Under the pieces are notes generated by a model. It did no database searches and had not been told where the DNA came from. It worked only from the letters and a program-made list of their open reading frames with translations. A program made the translations under genes and the position numbers. From positions 1-64,000 of the forward strand of contig JBGCFY010000002.1 of the NCBI GenBank assembly GCA_045110315.1: a DNA stretch of 64,000 bases, read 5' to 3'. Below, piece after piece: positions 61,644 to 64,000 of the stretch. Each line of letters starts with the position of its first letter. Position 1 is the first letter of the stretch. The stretch is from CALFBG01 sp045110315. GTDB taxonomy: Bacteria > Bacteroidota > Bacteroidia > Chitinophagales > Saprospiraceae.

Positions 61644-64000
61644 TTAGTCATCTAAGTCTTCTGCTTCTTTATCTCGGAGCGAATCGAAAGGGATATTATC
61701 TTGTACGAAATTACACCAAGGGCAATGTTTTTCTCCACAGCCTTCGTAGAAATCTTGCGCCATGATTTTTTTGTAACTTTCCTTAATCAAAGCTTTTACG
61801 ATTTGTACATCTTCCACTTGGTATTGAATGGCTTTCCGCGAAAATTTACCTGCACGATCCGGTTCTAGATAAGCGATTTCTCCAGAAGTAGCTTGGAGCT
61901 TTCCTTGTTTATGATTCTCAAAAAGAATTTTGTAGAAAACCAATTGTCGCCAGTATAAGCCACCCGTTGGATTTTTGGGCGTTGGTCGACGGATTTTTGC
62001 AGCGTCCATACTTCCCGTTTTGTAATCCACCATGTGAACGGTCTGTTCTCCGAGCAAATCTACTTTGTCAATCGTTCCTGTAAGTGGAACGCCCTCTACT
62101 TCTACGTTACGAATCGTATATTCTGGTAAAATGGCAGTTGGCCAACGATGAATGTTTTCTTGGTAAAAAAGTTTGAGATTCGTTTGTCCCATCAAGCGTC
62201 GCCGTTCGTATTCTTTCTTGGTGAGATTATAGCTTTGACGTTTGAGATCTTTTTCGAAAAAGACCACAAAGTCATCGATATTTGGAAATTCCTTTTCCGG
62301 CGAAAGCAACATTTTATCAAACAACTTTTTGAGTGCGTAGTGCATAGCAATGCCGTAGCTGGCAGCTTCGCTCGTTGTACTTGGAATGCGCAATACATTT
62401 TGATAATAAAAACTTAAAGGACAACGCAGAAAACGATTGAGACTGGAGACACTTAAGGTAAATCCTTCGAGCAATTCGGCAATGACTGTGCGATCTGCGG
62501 ATGGAATGCGTGGTTGTTGCATTTCCGTTAAGGCAAGAATTTGTGCTGCGGCGAGTTGCGTTGCTGCGAGTTGTGTGGCTTGTACTTCAAGTCCTTCTCC
62601 TTGCATCAATTCATCCAAATAGCGCGTGCGTTCTAACCGTTTCCCTTGGCGATTTTTCTCACTAAAAGAAAGCTGTAGAAAAGATTTTGCGCGGGTCATC
62701 GCTACGTAGAATAAGCGGCGTCTAGACTCCATGGCATCCTCTACTCCTGAAAGACTCAAAGTGTCGGGCAAGGGGAAAGCATACGTACCTTGATTTTTAG
62801 CAGGTTCCCATTGATCTTTGACACAGTCTAGTAAAAAAACATATTCAAACTCTAGACCTTTTGCACTGTGTGCGGTACTTAACTGTACTCCTTTGGCAAT
62901 ACTAATATTTTGTTGGATGCGAATCGCCAACCGATTGCTATCCATATTATTAAAAATTTGTAGCAGTCGGTTGAGTTTGATTCTTGGATTTCTATCTGCT
63001 TCGCGTTGTACAAATTCAAAGAAACTATTGATGATTTGGATGAACCAAATTTTTTCTTCTTGCTGAATGAGGTGTGCTAAAAGACCACTACGATTGATTA
63101 ATCGTTCGATGAAAACGATTAAAGTGCAATTGCCATAATCACTAATGAGTTGTGGTAGCAATGCTGCGAATTTGAAAATGGACGCTGGGTTTTCAAATTC
63201 AAGTTTTTCTAGTTGTGCCTTATCGGCTAAAGTATCTCGCCAAGTTACTGGTTTTTGTGCCAAAGCTTGTCGAGCAATATAGGAACTCAAATTGGCTAAA
63301 TCATTGGCTTCAATCTTTAGGAAATCGAAATGCATGATTTTAAATAGTGCATGTTCTCCCGTATAAGGCGCTTCGTATTCTTGGTGAATATATTCCAAGA
63401 GTAAACGAATGTTTTGAATCAAAGGCAAGTCGAGGATATTAACCCAACGTTTCGTCGTATAAGGAATTCCTTTTTTCTGTAGTAAGGTCAGCAGATATTT
63501 TACTTGCTTATGTTTTGCGTAGAGAATTGCAATGTTTTCTAAGGCAACACCTTTGTCGCGTAGCTGTTCGATCTGCTCAATAATGGCAACGTCTTCTTGA
63601 AGTCGATTGGGGAATTTTAAAATGCTTGGCTTTGGTGCATTGGCGGGTAGATTGTGATTACTAGCCGTTAGGTTTTTGTCGATATTGGGAAGCGTATTGA
63701 TGATCCGCTTCTGATTTTGATCAATGAGTTTTTTAGAACTATCAAGAATATTTTGGGTTGAGCGATAATTGTTTTTGAGGACGACTAATTGTAAATCTGC
63801 TTTAAACTGTTCGTGAAAATCCAATAAATTCTTTAGTCGTGCGCCTTGAAATTCGAAGATAGATTGATCGTCATCGCCCACGATGAAAACATTAGGATTG
63901 ACCCAATAGTCGATGAGTTGATGAATAATATTATTTTGAGCGCCGTTGGTATCCTGGTACTCATCTACCAAAAAATAGAGATACTGTTCTTGGTATTTTC
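61644..64000 (-). CDS. UvrD-type helicase fused to a PD-(D/E)XK nuclease (5' end outside the window)
   Basis: Partial gene; the frame is open to the right edge, so the N-terminus with Walker A is missing. Visible helicase motifs are DEYQDT (motif II), VGDDDQSIFEFQGA (III), NYRSTQNIL (IV), TAHSAKGLEFEYVFLLD (V) and RRLFYVAMTRAKS (VI). The C-terminal ~270 residues are a PD-(D/E)XK nuclease: GTIDKVDLLGEQTVHMVDYKTGS has the catalytic Asp and Asp-x-Lys pattern. Cysteines in RCPLSFYY and GCGEKHCPWC could bind a 4Fe-4S cluster, as in AddB and RecB-like enzymes. It is a likely DNA-repair helicase-nuclease acting on double-strand ends. Confidence 0.9.
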   Translation of the reverse strand, partial: KYQEQYLYFLVDEYQDTNGAQNNIIHQLIDYWVNPNVFIVGDDDQSIFEFQGARLKNLLDFHEQFKADLQLVVLKNNYRSTQNILDSSKKLIDQNQKRIINTLPNIDKNLTASNHNLPANAPKPSILKFPNRLQEDVAIIEQIEQLRDKGVALENIAILYAKHKQVKYLLTLLQKKGIPYTTKRWVNILDLPLIQNIRLLLEYIHQEYEAPYTGEHALFKIMHFDFLKIEANDLANLSSYIARQALAQKPVTWRDTLADKAQLEKLEFENPASIFKFAALLPQLISDYGNCTLIVFIERLINRSGLLAHLIQQEEKIWFIQIINSFFEFVQREADRNPRIKLNRLLQIFNNMDSNRLAIRIQQNISIAKGVQLSTAHSAKGLEFEYVFLLDCVKDQWEPAKNQGTYAFPLPDTLSLSGVEDAMESRRRLFYVAMTRAKSFLQLSFSEKNRQGKRLERTRYLDELMQGEGLEVQATQLAATQLAAAQILALTEMQQPRIPSADRTVIAELLEGFTLSVSSLNRFLRCPLSFYYQNVLRIPSTTSEAASYGIAMHYALKKLFDKMLLSPEKEFPNIDDFVVFFEKDLKRQSYNLTKKEYERRRLMGQTNLKLFYQENIHRWPTAILPEYTIRNVEVEGVPLTGTIDKVDLLGEQTVHMVDYKTGSMDAAKIRRPTPKNPTGGLYWRQLVFYKILFENHKQGKLQATSGEIAYLEPDRAGKFSRKAIQYQVEDVQIVKALIKESYKKIMAQDFYEGCGEKHCPWCNFVQDNIPFDSLRDKEAEDLDD

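Noticed and set aside
1..64000. CRISPR arrays, insertion sequences, prophage, rRNA genes, classic metabolite riboswitches
   Set aside because: Looked for on both strands; no direct-repeat array, transposase, phage structural gene, rRNA segment or recognisable riboswitch core was seen.

Overview
The window looks like a chromosomal segment of a Bacteroidota bacterium, probably of the Saprospiria/Lewinella type. This is inferred from low GC (about 40% by eye), two very large secreted proteins with type IX secretion (T9SS) C-terminal tails, Bat aerotolerance genes, DUF5723, AsmA and M1-peptidase families typical of that phylum, absence of strong Shine-Dalgarno sites, and several TAnnTTTG promoter-like elements. 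No insertion sequence, prophage, CRISPR array or rRNA gene was seen. The only tRNA found is tRNA-Val(TAC), with an encoded CCA. Layout, left to right: (1) 0.2-2.5 kb, an ECF sigma factor and RskA-like anti-sigma factor, divergent from a secreted fasciclin (FAS1) protein. (2) 2.6-5.4 kb, a bifunctional formiminotransferase-cyclodeaminase (ftcD, histidine/folate metabolism) followed by an unknown secreted protein. (3) 5.9-10.8 kb, a MORN-repeat protein, an unknown secreted protein, a GT39-like membrane glycosyltransferase and a small membrane protein. (4) 10.8-21.9 kb, a trans-4-hydroxyproline catabolic cluster: AraC regulator, DHDPS-family deaminase, ketoglutarate-semialdehyde dehydrogenase, 4-hydroxyproline 2-epimerase and D-amino-acid-type dehydrogenase, interrupted by a 1437-residue T9SS-exported Asp-box/PKD/LamG protein. 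(5) 22.2-35 kb, two thioredoxin-fold proteins, tRNA-Val, an AsmA-family protein, an M1 metallopeptidase, a lipoprotein plus DUF5723 pair, and a T9SS CotH/lamin-tail protein. (6) 35.2-42.2 kb, a leftward ilvD-ilvB-ilvN-ilvC-ilvA branched-chain amino acid cluster. (7) 42.3-49.7 kb, envelope and housekeeping genes: coiled-coil/HhH protein, OmpA-like protein, XerD, Ig-like lipoprotein, LptB and small lipoproteins. (8) 49.9-59.9 kb, a MoxR-DUF58-BatG/RDD-BatA-BatB-BatC-BatD cluster with a DUF3298-like protein inserted after moxR and a stand-alone BatD first-domain copy before batD. (9) 60.1-64 kb, DUF4197, DUF192 and the 3' part of a UvrD-type helicase-nuclease that runs off the window. The most interesting signal is the untranslated region before ilvD (41.94-42.23 kb). 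Two tandem short reading frames, of 19 and 26 codons and extremely rich in Ile/Val/Leu codons, are each followed by their own intrinsic-terminator hairpin. In the first unit, an RNA segment just after the leader stop codon can pair over 10-11 bp with the 5' arm of the terminator, which is the textbook arrangement for ribosome-mediated attenuation. This looks like a double, in-series branched-chain amino acid attenuator in a Bacteroidota genome, read here directly from the bases. Other points of note are three TAAAAT direct repeats spaced 20-21 bp between the araC gene and the hydroxyproline genes, the ECF/RskA/FAS1 trio that parallels the mycobacterial SigK-RskA-MPT70/83 system, and the domain rearrangements inside the Bat cluster.
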